64,000 nucleotides of DNA, from positions 14,431,869-14,495,868 of the forward strand of contig NC_088711.1 in the NCBI RefSeq assembly GCF_963576615.1. The letters run 5' to 3'. The notes below the pieces were generated by a model. It was given only the letters and a program-made list of their open reading frames with translations. It was not told the origin of the DNA and did no database searches. This DNA is from Watersipora subatra. Its lineage: Eukaryota; Bryozoa; Gymnolaemata; Cheilostomatida; Watersiporidae. The position numbers and the translations under genes were made by a program. This document shows, piece after piece, positions 33,701-48,700 of the stretch (positions are counted from its first letter, which is position 1; each line of letters starts with the position of its first letter).

Positions 33701-36700
33701 GGCTCATCAGACTTTTCGGAAAATAAATTTAGCCCTATTACGGGCGAAGCGAATATCGCCTATATTTTGCCCTCTTTTTTTGGTGGAGCGATATTAAACC
33801 TTTTAGATGCGATAAATTTCCTAACTTACCTCTAACTTGTCAAGGATCTCTTAATAAATGTGCGTCAAGAAACCGAGAAACATCTCTACCAGACGATATC
33901 TATTGCTTGCATTTGACCTGCGATGATATAGCCTGTGTCCTTCTTTGCAATTTTTTGTCATTTTCAATTTTTAACTCATTCTAAATTTGAAGACATGTTT
34001 TTATTTTATATCTAAATTTAACATTGTTAAATAAAAGCTCATTGCACTCTTTGATATGTTTGCTATAGTTTGCAGCCAAAACTAGCTTTTTATGTGCAAT
34101 AAAAGTGGAGTTATGAGCATCGATCTATTCTAAGTCGTATTAAAATGCCCGCAAGCATGCTATAACTCTGCATATTTATTAGTTATACAATAATCATCTA
34201 TTAAAAAATACAAATGTATATTTATGAATAAGTGACATATACGAATCATACTTATATTATATATGGTATACGGTATATATATATATGATATATGTACCCT
34301 ATACATTTGTGGTATATATATGCGGTTTATATATACTATATATTATAGTTGTGGTATGTTAAATATGTTTATATATATATAAGCATACTGCAAATATATA
34401 TGTATAGATAAACCGCATATATATATACCGCAAATATATAGAGTACATATACCGTATATATGCGGTATATGTACCGTGTAATATATATAACGTTATATAT
34501 ATATATTATCATTAGAAACACTAGCTTCATAAGGGATAACAAAGAAAAAGCATTCCATACACCAAGAGCAGAGTGAATTGTACAATAATATAAAGAGCAC
34601 TTAGCTGTTAGTTAATCACTACAAACTTGTTTCGAGCGAATATAAATCTGCTCTCATCAGGTGATCACTTGAGAAGCAGTCTGTCATCTGCATCAAGCAG
34701 ATCTGGTTCAGTTAGATCTGCTTCCAGCAGGTATATCTATGTATATAACTGCTCTCATATATGTACTCGTATGCAATCTAAGGTTTTTAGCCCAACTTTA
34801 TATCCATTTACCTGTGTATAAACATTACCTACTATACATATTCATACAGCTAATTATGCTGCAGGGGTTAGACTGGTAGATATTTATTGCTAGTGGTGGT
34901 TTGACTACTTTACTAGTCATGTCTAAGGTGAACCATGTAACTTATCCACAGTCAGCGGCCAAACAAAGTGAAGTGCCTTCGCTGCCTCCTATCGACAGCG
35001 AAGCAGGTTTGAGGCAGCTTATTGAATTCTTTAAACAGGTAACACTGATGAGTGGCACCCTATAGATATTTGGTTATCACACCGAATGTCAGCTTATTTC
35101 TTATGGTTTAATGTGCTCGCGAACTCGCACCGTTGTTTACTAGTTGGTTTATAGATTTATTATTTGTAGATTTCTTTACACTTTATTCGTTCAAAATCAT
35201 TCACAAATAGTAGACTAATTTGTAGCGTTCGATAAGGAGCATCCGTGCGAAGCAGATGCTGGCAACAGCGGTGTCAAGGTCGGTGGGTTGTAAGTCCACC
35301 GAAAAACCAAACTATAAAACTTCAGATGTTCCTCCGTCATACATAGTTCCTTATCAACCGACTCCATCCACTCTTCAGGACAAATACACCCTTATCGATA
35401 CTGACCTTGGCAAAACTTCTTTCTCTTCTCCGTGTCTCCTTCCAGTCGAGGCAGGTGCCAGTGGGCACTGTGGCTCTCGTCAGAATTCATTGACTACTTA
35501 TCTTCTGTTTCCGCTCATTGTTTCATGTTCGGCTTTGTTATAAACTGTGGTGATTGTGAAGACAAATCCTTTAAATCTGCATGTGTAGTTTCACAGACAA
35601 CTCTACGGCTATTTTACTAATTCTACATCTATTTGACATGTCTGTATAACTAACTCTATTTTCATAGTATGCTAGTTATGTGACATATTTATGCAGACTA
35701 CTTTATTATGTCATACAACTTTACAGATAACTATTACTTAATGACTTTGCCTGACTGCACAAACATCTCTATGGCTGTATGACTCTCAATCACATCTCCT
35801 TTCTTCCACCATGATTTATTAAATACCTAGATATTTACACGTTGTTATATTTAAATTACATATCACAATATGATATGGAAGCATACAAAAAGTTGCTCTC
35901 TGGCAAACCACGTTGCTAAAAAGCTGATGTCTGTAAAAGATTGATGTTTTTTCAACTACTATAACAACAATTAACCTTGTATTAATAACCTGTATTAATA
36001 TTATCCAAATCAATATGTACTGTTAGTAACAGTACATATTATGTAGATAATCTTGTTACAGTAATATGGAGACAGCTCTAAAATATTTCTCTCTCTATCA
36101 TCTCTCATAAAAATTACAAATATAATATTTGTTGCAACCTTGTAATATACATTGCCGAGACGTATTACACTTGTACTATTGACAGCCATAATGTTAAGGC
36201 AGTTGTTAAAGAGCTGATAACTCTGTTCTTATAGCCCCCACCCGCTACTCCTAACATGATTTCTGCTGACTATAAGAGCGTGCAGCACCGGTTCCCCATT
36301 CAGCACGGACACACCAAGGAGATGAGTAATGAATACATGGCCTTTAGGCAACATTACTGCCTTTCGTGGGGACCAATCATTTCTATGCTGCGCTTGCTCG
36401 AGAAACTGCTGCAGGATTACGCAGTTCCTATTGCCTTTGTCAATGGAGACAAGCTCGCCGACCTTGCGCTTGAGTATGAGCTGGAACTGCAGCCAACAGT
36501 CCCTGAGCTTCTTTCTATTCTTGTCAACGAGGAGGATGTGAAAAACCTTTTACAGTCTCCAGTAGGTGTTAAAATGTCTACCGTGTTCATACGAGGATCA
36601 CATTGATGGTATGCAATGTTTTAAGATATGTATGAAACTGCCAAGCTGTTGAAACTAGCCCTGCTTTACACTGGTAGTTAACTTTTTCAACACTGCTTGT

Positions 36701-39700
36701 CAAAGTGCTGCGTCTGCAGTTAAAATGATAGAGGCTGATTGGTGTGCATCGGTTCTACTTCTTCATCTATGCAAATAGCCGTCATACAAGTAAGATGACT
36801 TCTCACAAGGATTCACTAGTTTTAATGTAGCATGCAAAAAAACTGCTTTTTTGCAAACCACATTGCTGAAAAGCTGCTGTCTATAAAAGATTGATGTTTT
36901 TTTTTTCCAAACGCTAACTAATTGTACATATGCACTTAGGGCCAGCGCTACAGAGGTTCTGGGGGCCGGAGCCATGCGGCTACAAGAATACAAGCTCAGT
37001 ACCGCATGTATAAACAACGAAAGGCTTATCTAGAATATCGTCACAGAAAGTGGGCTGCTGGTGTTATTGCTCTCACTTGGGTAATGAATGTTAAGATGGC
37101 GACCATGAAGAGGCAGCTGAAAATGACGAGGCAGGTTGAGCTGGATAACTTCAAGGAGCGAGCTCGGGTAGGCATCGAGTATAACTCTGTGCAACTGTTA
37201 ACAATCAAAGTTCATTTTGCATTCTTAGTATTTGTGGGCTTTGTGCGACTAGTGTTAGTAACAGACTGTATAATCTATTACATATGACTAGCTGTGCTAC
37301 CCGGCATTGCCCGGGTAATGAAAAGGTCTTTGGACAAAAAGTTGATTTGTATTTAACATATAACAACATTTGCCAATCTAACTTTCAAACCACATATCAT
37401 GAGAAAAGTGTTTTGTGTAGTTGAAATAAATTAGGAGAGAAAATAAAAATAACTGTAAAGGTTTTAAAACTTTGTCAAACAACTGCGACTTTCAAACTTC
37501 ACGTCATAAGGAAAAGGTTTTGTGCAGGACAATTAAATTAAAAATAAATACAACAGCTGTAAAGGTTTTCAAACAACTGTAAGTTTAAAATTTCATACCT
37601 TGAAAGACGTGTTCGTTCAAATAAAATAGAAGGAAAAATAAAAATATAAAGGTGTTTAAATGTAAACTCATTAGAGAGTAATGGCTAAATATAGACTATT
37701 TCGCTACGACTACAATCAAAAGTTAGTTGGTATACAATTATGATTTCAGTTCGTTTCAGTGTTAGTATGCAAAAATTTGTGCACATTGTTCATCAGTCTG
37801 TAATTCTCGAAGTTGTGCTCTCCTTTCTCTAGCCTTTGCTAAGTGTTCGTTTCTTTGCTGTTCAGTTTCCAAAGCTTTAGCAGTAGCTTTCCTCAGCCTG
37901 TCTTTTTTAAGACTTTCTTCTCTTTCCTCTGATGAATCAGTGCAGGTTCTTTTCTTTGAATACATTAGACAATGTGTAACTTTTGAGAATACATGTATTT
38001 AACAAATTAATAAAAAAGATATGACAGAATATGGTAGTATTTTGTAGTTGAAGTTTTATTAGAACAATGTCTGCCAAAAATAGTTGAACGAAAAATTAAT
38101 ATTTATAATAAACATTGGAAACTAATCAAGTAATAATAACAGTAATAGAAAAATGAATAATGTTTCAACTTCAAACACGATACTCAAATTATGTTTAAAA
38201 AAATGCAGGTTGAAATAATAACGATAATGAAACAAACTTTAAAAACTTATATTATAAACTTCAAAAGTTATAAGAAGTATATAAATGTAGTAAGAGAATG
38301 TAAATATATATATATATATTTCTCAAAGTATGTAAATGTATGTAAATATAAGAGAGCGAGGAATAACTGATACTGTCTTGTAATTTTACACGATAAATCT
38401 TACAAATAATCTAACAGATAATCTTACAGTAATCTTACAAATGTTTGTCGTAAAATGTGAAATTAATTACAAATTACTAATTGGTTAGGTTTAGAAGGAA
38501 AGATGTTTAAGCTAATACACAAAGCGAGCACTGATAGGAACTTTTGTGAAACACGTTTTTAACGGACACAATATTTGTCTGTTGAGGAAAGGAAATTGCA
38601 CTTGTTAATACACTATATCACTATTAAAATAACCGTTAAATAACAAATTGAAAAATATTCATACAAACAAAGATGTTTAATTTGAACTAAAAGAGATAAC
38701 GTAAAAAGATTTTCAAACCAGCAAAATCTGTGTTCGTATTTAATGATTGTGGAGCGCAAAGTATCAAATCAGAATCCAAAAATCATAATGTAGCTGGGAA
38801 AAAGTCTTCTGAGCAGTTGGAATAAATTAGTAGCGAACTAGATGTAGATGTAAAACAAGTTGCAAGTATGTAAACTACGAAATGTCGATGCAACTTATAT
38901 ATTTTTGTAACGTATATAATCGGTACAAAAATCGCCAAATTTTAAGTTAGAGATAAATTATTAGCTTTAACGAAAAAGATGAAGAAGCATCGCATTGCAT
39001 ATACTTAGGTCCCATAATATTTTTAACAGGAGCATCGTAATTCGTGGACGCAATGCTGAAATAATTAGCACGCGCATGGTGTATGCGGTGTATGAAAACG
39101 TATGTGATCACTATGCCATTCTAGCTTAGGGGTAGAGCGTCTGGATAAGAAACTTGTCGATGCAATCTTTGTGAGTTCAAAGCCATCAGAATGTGGAATA
39201 TCAAGATTTTAATAGCTATAGCCGGAATGCAGGCAGACGACATACGACGCACGACGTACATTGAGAAATATATACATAGACTAGTGTTATTAACAGATAT
39301 TAACAGACTAATTGACTTTGTACAGGTAATGGCACGATCATGGCATAAAATAAAGCGCAGCAGGCGAGTTATTATTCACATGCCATCCTTAGGCTATGCA
39401 CAAAGGGTGAGGGACACAATCAATGACCTTGGTACCATTCAAAATGCACAGATGGCAAGACTGTGTGATGTGAAAGGTGAGTTCTGTGATGCTATAAGAG
39501 TCTCTCTATTCTCACCATTAGCTAAGGATTAATATTCTTGCATGCAAAATGAGTTGGCAGCATTATGTTTTACTTATTTGTTTTATTCTTGACATCTCAT
39601 AGCATTATCTGCCATATCATGGCAAATTAAGTTTTTAATTAGTGGGATAACTTTCTTACATTGGGAGTTGTGTCCACAACTAGAGCAGTTGTAACCTTAA

Positions 39701-42700
39701 CTAGCAATAAAGCTACAGTAATTGGGTTTGTATAGTTATTCTGAAACACCAGGTGACGGTCAATTAGTGTAAGTGTCGGGTTACTAAACTGAACGTTATG
39801 AGTTCGAATCGTGTACAGAACCATATTTTATCCTCCTCTCTAACCCTGGCTTTGGTCGAATGGACAATGATTGTATTTTGATAAATACTAATTTACTAAA
39901 TTTACCAACTAAATTTGGTAAATTACTATTTTGGTAAATACTGAATGACCAGTGTTGCGCTGGTAATAAAAAAGTTTTTGCTTAAGAAATTTATTTTAAT
40001 TTAACATATACAGCATTTACCATTCTAACTTTTAGATGAAGGTGTTTGTTTACTTCTGTGTTTGTCTGGCAAATACATACTTTAAAGTTTTGATAGCTCG
40101 AGGCATAGTTAAAACAGATTGTTGAAAAACGTTCCTTATTTATGCTACACATTCGCTTAAGATTTAAAACACTATAAACAGAGGCAGGTAATGTAGTTGC
40201 CATTGACTAAGCTTCTTTATCCAATAAATTGGAGTAACTTAAGCTAGTAACTTAATCTAGTCTAAAGCTGTAATATAACAAGTGCCGTGTCTGTCCGTCT
40301 GTCTGTCAGAAGCCAGCTAAGAGCTTTTGAAAAAAAGATAGCAACTTCCAGGAATCGAACCCATACATTCAGATAAGCGAATGTGAAGCGAAGCATGCTA
40401 CCACTAAACCAAGCAGTCACCTTGCCACACTTCGAATTAATTGTGCAAACAATTATTACACATCATAGCATGGTACTGCAAGCATGCTAGTAGTAACCAA
40501 TAGTATCTTCACAGTTGACATATTAACCAATCATTATTAACTGGACATACGACAAACAAACATTCAATTTATATATACAGATTAGCAATTGCAGTGGGTA
40601 GACAGCTCAGGTATTAACAACACGCACACAGCAGCCCTGATAAAGTTACAAGGAATATAGTTATAATATTAATGTCAATCATATAAGTACTTGATAACAC
40701 TTTGTGCTTCAACAATCATTTGTTTCCAACTTGATAGTCAACCAATCATAATTACTCGCTGACTTTATCAAGAGGCAGCGATCTCTAATGGATCAAATTA
40801 TAAACTCTTATTGTAGATCCAAACGTAGAAGTGATATATGTGTCTCCGGTGCCCGTAAATGATGAGTGCATGCAGTACTATACTAAACTCCTGGCCCTCA
40901 AACCAGCTGTTGATTCTGGCAACGTCGAGGATCAATCAGAGCTTGTAGACCGATACAAGATAGTCATTCCGGAAGCAATCAAGAGTTTTCCAGTAAGACT
41001 ATTATATCCAACTTCACTGGACTAAAGTCACTTTCAAACAAAACAAATTTGTATATTCGTATGCACTGTGTGTGCAGCTACCTAATAGCCGTCTGGTCAA
41101 AGTCCGACTTGGCGTTGTAGCTTTTGCAAGAAAAGTTTAATTATGTGCAAAGTCATTAATATACTATGAAAAGGCAGAAGTTTAATGTAAATATGGCGGA
41201 ATGCTCACAGAAGAGCTAGTGGACTATGCTTACATCTTATCCCGACACTGGTAGTAGCGACTTAACTATGGCTCATTGTTCCATAAACATTTTCATTTGC
41301 TAATGCATTGCTAGTAAAATTAGCTTCTTTCAATTCAAGATAATAAGATTTCATCAGCATATCAAATTGCACTATTTTTGTTTTCATATTGTAAGTATAC
41401 GTAAATGTTTGGCAGTGGGTAGACATGTGTTATATCAGGTGACACTCGCCACCAAGTGCCTGTTTATGTGCATACGTCATGAGTAATTCACGGTTGAACT
41501 TCAGAAAGGTTAAGGCCAATGTTCATCATAAAACTCGTCGTCTCTGTTCATGTAGACTCATAACATGTGTCTCGGTACACACCTCAAGTACAGCCCTAAA
41601 GCCTTGAAGAGGATCCGAGCACTCATTCACGGACGGGAGGCCTACATCGTTTCAGGCATGCCTCATGTGGACGACTTGTCCGTCGCCGAATTTCTGAATG
41701 TACCAATTCTTGGCCCTGAACCAGATGTAGCTCATCTTTATTCCACAAAGTCTGGGTCTAAACGAATCTTCCACAGGTGAGTGTAGCCTTACCTTCAAAA
41801 TGGCAAATTTACCTTGTTATGACCTCTTTTTCATGTATTGACGTATATTCATTCTCTCATGGCATTCAACAAATATTAACACCTAAGTTAACACCTAAAT
41901 AATATTTATAACCACTTGTAGCGCCAATGTAGCGGTTCCACCTGGAGAGTATGACATTTATACACTGCCCCAGCTGTATGACTCGCTGGCTCAACTCATC
42001 ACAGACAACCTTGATGTTCGGACCTGGCTCTTCAAAATGGATCATGAGTTTGATGGTACACAGGCTTTTCTTAGCTTGCTGTCTTTGCTGCGCTTGCTGT
42101 GTCTACAACAGATGCTGTGTTCACTGCACCTGTTGTGCCAGCTGCACCTTTTGAGTCTACTCTACACACTTTAATTGTTGCATTTTCTGCATGCGTTCCA
42201 CTTGTGCCTGTTACATCTTCCATTCCTTCCGACCCACTGCTTCTGCCCTCTTTGCAACAACAGCAAAAAGCAAAAATATTATAAATACTTCACAAAATTT
42301 AAGCCTATGAGTTGTTCAAGAAAGTTTAGTTGCATCTGGTTCACCTATAGGTAGAGGTACGGCGTACTGTCACATAGCTGACCACCTGAGATGTTACATG
42401 TGGGCGAGGAAGCAGTGCGAGATGTATGGAGATAAGTGGAGCAAGAAATGGGCACAAGAACCTATTTTCAACAAAATTCACAGCGAGTTAGCGTCTATTC
42501 TGGAAAGTCACTGCATACCCCTTGATAAAAAGGTCTATGGCACATGGCAAATCTTCCTCAACGCATTTCTGTCCAGAGGTAAGTTAATGCAGCTATGCGA
42601 TGGTGACACACTGCAGTCATATCATTATGTCTGGCTAGCTCAGCAGTGTGCCGCTACCTGTGACGCTTGCCATGTTTGTTGTCAGCTGTATTTCAAACCT

Positions 42701-45700
42701 CATACAGTATCCAAACTGACTCAGTTGATTGATGATTGATTGTTGTAGGCGGGGTGGTTGAGGCTACACCCCCTAGTGATTCTGTCACAGCACTTACTGT
42801 GGATATGCTGATAGAACCTGATGGGGTGATCAGCAATGTATCGTCTGGAGATCAGATACACGCTGAAAGTTATTATAGGTAATCATTTTATCACCCTTAA
42901 ACCATGTTTCAAAGGAATCGCAACTCCTACACTGGCACTCACTTCATAAATCACGCATTAAAAAAGGAGATCTATCATTTTGCTTTATGATTAATGGCAT
43001 CATAGACAACAGTGTAGCTTAAAATTTGAGATTTTGAATGGTTTTGTAATAAAACAAATTTAACAGCAGAGCTGTATTTAAATTGGCAGACTTTCAATGT
43101 ATCATAAATCGTAATAACAATATAATATAGCTTGTAATAATAAGTCGTAGCGTAGCACATATTAGGTTTACATTTTGAACCTTGCTCGCCCAAAACAATT
43201 ACTGTAAATTCCGGCATATAAGTCGAAAATTTGACACCAAATTTCAAGTTTAAAAGTCTATCCACGACTTCTATGGTGGTTACGTTTTCATGACTCGAGT
43301 TCTAGTAAAATTCAACACCAAGAAACCGTCGAAAATCAAAATTACATGATATGACATTGGAACTTATTTATTAAATAGTAAAATACTAATAATACTTCCC
43401 AACATGAGATGGATCAAACACAAAGTTCTATTATTCACCATTTAAATTCAAATTGTCATCGAAAGGATTCTCTTCCGGAACAAAGTATTTTTTAGAAGGT
43501 AATACTTTTTCGTAGTATCTGCTTACAAGCCCACACTTCAGTAGTCCATTTGACACATCCGCTATCATCCATTCATCCATTTTCTTATTAAATCATTTGC
43601 TAAATATTTAACCGTTATAGAGTTATGGACCAGTTAGAAATTGACTGCCATTGTATGAGTAAAACAAAAGTTACATAAATACAGGGGCTGCTGTTCTTTT
43701 TGTTCTGTCCAGTGATTGGTTGAAAGTTATACTATTCATTTTATTTAACAATCTTGTGGTTAATAAGCAATTCATACTCGTGTTATTACTGGGCGTTATC
43801 ACTGCTTGTTAACACTGCGCGCTATCACTGCGCGTTATCACTGGGCGTTATCACTGCGCGTTATCACTGCCTGTTATCACTGCGCGTTATCACTGCGCGT
43901 TATCACTGTGTCATACCTAGTGTACTCCTGGGCCTGTTTTTTCAGATGACAGACTGATGTATATTTTATTTTTGATCCGTGTATTTATCGCTTCTGCCAT
44001 CATATGATCGGCAGCTATTTATTAACTGCCGTCTGGTGAAACAATAATGGAATATCATTAGGGCTGTTTCTCACCCGTTAGCACAGTGGTTCCCAACTAC
44101 CTTGTAGCCATGGACCCCCTGAGCTCTTTATTTAAAAGTCATGGACCTCTTTATAAACATCATAATATATGGTGTTTATAAAAATGCATTTTAAATTGGC
44201 GTACATTATAAATTAGAATAATATAAGAGTCAATAGATTTGACATGTTTCTATTTATTTACTTACATAAAGCAATGCTATACTAAATTGTTTTGACTGTT
44301 AATTTTCAGTTTGTTAGTGGGATAGATTATACTTCTTGTTTTTCACCAAATTCTCAATCTTTGGGAAATGGTTAACAAAACGCATCGCATGTCATCTTCA
44401 AGTCTCAGTCAGTTTCGTTGTTTCGATTTGAGAACAGCCATGGAGGAGAAAGCGGACTCGCATAAGTATGTAAACACAAATGGGAGCAGAGTTCGAAGGG
44501 CGTATTTGGCTGTCTGTGGATATGGATGAATCATGGAAGGCCAAAATTCTTCAATGGTTTATCTTCATAAACATCTTTGATCATTTTACCGATCTGCTGG
44601 TTTCATTTTGCTGTCAAATAAATATAGTGCCAAATATTGTCACAATTATGATCAGTCAGCTGCCATTAACAAGCATTCATGATATTAATAGTCGCCATTG
44701 TGAAATGACCCAAATTTGGTTTTACATTTAGATTGTGAGTATGAAAACTAAACTGCACAGCTTTGCTGCTGTCCCATCTTATTGGCCAGGTCAAACAATG
44801 TGACACTGACCAAAGACTTTGCCATTTTATAATATAGGTGGAAAAATATTAGTCAAAAACTAGGGAAAAAGGCCATTGTTTGCGTGATTTCGGTGATTGT
44901 TCGGTGATTGCGTAAATTGTATTTAAATTTAGGCATATACTAAGACCCCTACCAATTTGAAAATTGGTAAAAATAAGTAAGTTGAAATGTTTTTATTCCC
45001 ATGGATCTTAGTATATCGCTGAAATTGAAGAGGGAAAGAGAGAATTACGTGTTTGCTGGTTACAGGTTGTGTTGTTTTGTACTACTCACCGGAAATCAGG
45101 TACTATCCAGCGATTGACGGACATAGGTGATAAAAGTCTAGACCCAAAAACCTAATAAGACAAAGCGACCACCCCGCGGGAATTGCATTAGCCGGAAATT
45201 CAGGCTAGCACAATCCCAACAGACTTTGATCATTAAACCCCGCCCATATGATAGCCGTCGTCTATCCTTTTAGGGTTTTATATCATTGATCCAACCACTA
45301 TGACAGAAATAGCTGTAAATACCGAGCTAGAAAAACCAATACTGGCACCAGCCTGTGGACCCCCTTAAAACCTCCTGTGGACCCCTAGAGGTCCATGGAC
45401 CACCGGTTGGGAACCATTACGTTAGCAGCTGTCCATTATACGGAACAACTGATTACAAACGCTGGTGTATCCACTGCAGGTGCTGGGGCCTCTCAACTCC
45501 ACAGTGTTCTGTCGAGCCAGATGAGCTGAACAAAGCCAGTAGGCGAATAGCTGAAGCTTGTAAAAGTCGAGGAGTGATTGGGCACTTTGTCATTGATTTT
45601 GTTACCTTTATCAATGCGAGGACGGTGAGTGGCTATACATCTCGAGAGTTACGACGGGTGTGATTTTAACGTTTTTATAGTTAAATTCAGGTTTTCACTT

Positions 45701-48700
45701 GCAGTTGACCAGTTGAAATAGAGTCGTTCAACAATAGTTTATATCAGTCAAGCTTCTAGTTATGCTGTTAAAATTCATGCAAGTTTAAACAACTTTCAAT
45801 ATACAGGAAATTTTCTGTATATCATTTTTATGATAATATCCAGAAAATTTCTTAATTGCTTTATTGTCCAAAAATCTACAATAGGTTTTTGATAAATAAA
45901 TGTAGCATTAAATGGAAAGGACTAGATTAATAAAGCGGCCATCAGTAAAAAATGTATTGCCATAAGAATACGTTGAAATTTGTTGAATTCCTTCCACAGC
46001 CCAAAAACCTATGTTTAAATCTATGGTAATTCCTTAGTAAATACTTTTGGTAATTACTCTTAATTTGAAAACAAATGAATTATATAAAAATTTAAAAACT
46101 AAATCAAAAGATACTTAACTTCATGAAAAAAACTAAAGTAATAATCAATAAAATCATTTTTATTGTTGCTTTACCGTAGAACTATGAGAACAGAAGTATA
46201 GGCTTGACAATGTGTTAGTTCAGAGGTAGAGTGAGAGGTAGAAGTACATGTTGTGACTTACAACAATTTGGACTAGATGAAATTTAAATTAATATAATGT
46301 ATAATTTTTAATTATTTTTGTGTTTTTTCATGTTTGATTCTAATTTTCATTATTGCTTTACTTTCACTTACGGTCCAACGGTGTTTTGAGAAACTTGAAA
46401 CCTAATATGTCAGAAATTATTTCAGGCGTACGGACAAATATTTGCTGATATTTCACGTGTGATGTTAGAGATAGGGATGCTTTGGTGGTCGTAAGGAGAG
46501 GTTGAGCTGCAGCTTCTGACCATTTATAGTGTTTTTATTAGTCTGCATGGAAGTATGAGTCTTTGTAACAGAGCTCTTGGTCTACATCTTGTGTCAACAC
46601 TTGCTGAGGACTAAACTCAAACATATACATATGTACATACATCCTATTTCACCAGTCTAGAGAATATGTAGAACAGAACATTATATTTTGTTTATTGTTG
46701 TTTTAGGGAGACCAGGAGCTATGGGCAGTTGACCTGAACTTACACTACAGTGATAGTACAGCTATGAACACTCTGGTTAACTTCATGACCAATGGTGTCT
46801 TCAACACCAAGGACCACTTATACACGATATCTCCTCCAGTGCAAGAGAGTCGCCGGCGACAACGAAGAAGACGACACCAGTCCGTGGAGGATGAGGTAAG
46901 TCTACTTCGTCGCATTGGCTTTGTATTTTGATAGCCTCTGCAGTAACCGTAGACTGCATTCTGACTTTCTTTACATGTCTATGTTTAGTAACATCTAAGG
47001 CTAAAGAATGATAGTTTCCAATTTATAGCTGCCTCCAACACCGGACAGATATGCCGTATACAGCACCAAGCTGAGACACACCAATCTCACCGTCGTGCAT
47101 TACAGTGTCTTTTTCCAGATGTGCAGGGCTCATGGCATCGGCTACGATGTGAAGGTTAGGCATCTTCTTAAAATGTCTTATGCATGTATTTATCTTTATC
47201 TGTACCTCTGAAAACAGCATTGTTGCTACTTAGATGGACAGCACTTAGACGAGATTGCTAGATAGCACCACAAATACACAGTATTACTCTTTTATTACAT
47301 TATTCATTACTATTTGTTACATTTTATTTCAACAGACTTCTCTTATATAAATGCAGCTTCACTGTTATGGATATATAGTACAGCTCTCAGTGGATCACAT
47401 TCCGCAACAGTATTACCGCTGTGTACGTGTAACATTACTGCTATTTATACAGTATGTGGTACATATGGCATTAATTACGTATGTAGTATTTCATCTATAT
47501 AAGTGTGGAATTCCTGCAATATACTTGGAATATTGCTATATATGCGTTGTACTCCTGCTATATGCATGTATCATTGTTGCTATGTACATGTAGCACTAAA
47601 GCTATACTACATCAAATTGACTCAACACAGCTTATTATAGCATAGTTATGCCATGTACCCTTTTAAACAGTGCTTTAATGGCAAAGATATCATGAATACT
47701 GCAATATTGCTAGTGTGAAATTTAACAGTGAACCGGAACTCTATAATTTCATTTTTGAATCAAATATTTAGTCTCTTGTTGTTGACTCAGCTGTTATGGG
47801 TGCATCTGAAGTTTTTACATGCAACTAATAGTAGCCGTGACAACTACAAAGATTAGATGTGACAACAGGTCTATAGGGGAACGTGGTTCTACATATATTC
47901 GTAGACTTGGAGTTATGTTCTCCGGGATGTGACTGACACAACTATAACTCTATTGAAGACCCACAAATGAATCTAATAAAAAGTTTTCATCATTCATTAA
48001 TCGGGTTTGTTTTAAGGCTAGCATTTGGTTATCATAGCCTGAAATCTTAAAAAATTTTATAGACCTTTTGGGCCAAAACTTTTGACACATCGCCACGCAT
48101 GCGCTTATCCATGGTTCATATGTGATGCAGTTATTGCTTACTATAAGCACCGGAATCTCTCGTCCCTCTCATAATTAATGCTTATCTTCAGAATAAAAGA
48201 GTTGTTATAAAACTACAAACAGTTTTCCTGTCCTCACTTGTTAGTCTGAGAACCTTTAAGCGTCTGATCGGCTAGTGGAAGCATTGCAATGCATTTAATG
48301 AGGTGGAAAGTTTAATGACATTTATATGAAGACTAGTTATAGATGTACGTGTTAATATGAAATTCCTACACCCACATATGCAAATAATAAATGTATGTAA
48401 CAGTTTGTATACACTCATAAATCTATGACATTTTCAGGAAAAACAAGGTACTATATTCACCCTAGTAGACAGCATCAACAGAGAGAACTTGGGCATGCTG
48501 TAAGTCGGTATTTATCATACTATATGCTGTGACAGTGTGATGTGTGAGTTTTATGTCATACATAGAAGAAACAGCTATCATCCGTCTTTGACAATAACAT
48601 TTTTAAGTCGTTTCCTTAACCAACTTCAGTTTCTTTAAATAGTTTTTATTATGTTTTGTGTGTTTGCAACGATCACATAACTAATGCAAGACCATGCCTT

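Larger units (their letters stand above)
37288..39280 (-). mobile_element. Helitron-like element (copy H2) in an IQCH intron
   Basis: On the minus strand the 5' end is TCTATGTATATATTTCTCAA at 39280. The 3' end has a hairpin (acccgggcaatgccgggt), then agcacagCTAG at 37291-37288, followed by T: the CTRR|T-plus-hairpin signature of Helitrons. It holds a charged coding relic at 37965-37762 and a plus-strand tRNA-like stretch at 39118-39190. It fills nearly all of the intron and stops 45 bp before the acceptor at 39325. 3'-end sequence related to it is at 39938, 50019 and 51357. Confidence 0.6.

Noticed and set aside
34627..34740. Extra IQCH exon (Ser/Arg-rich)
   Set aside because: Neither of its possible acceptors is in phase with the neighbouring exons, which join in phase without it.
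40340..40420. Functional tRNA-Val gene
   Set aside because: B-box and anticodon loop look right, but the acceptor and anticodon stems do not pair and the segment belongs to a repeated element.
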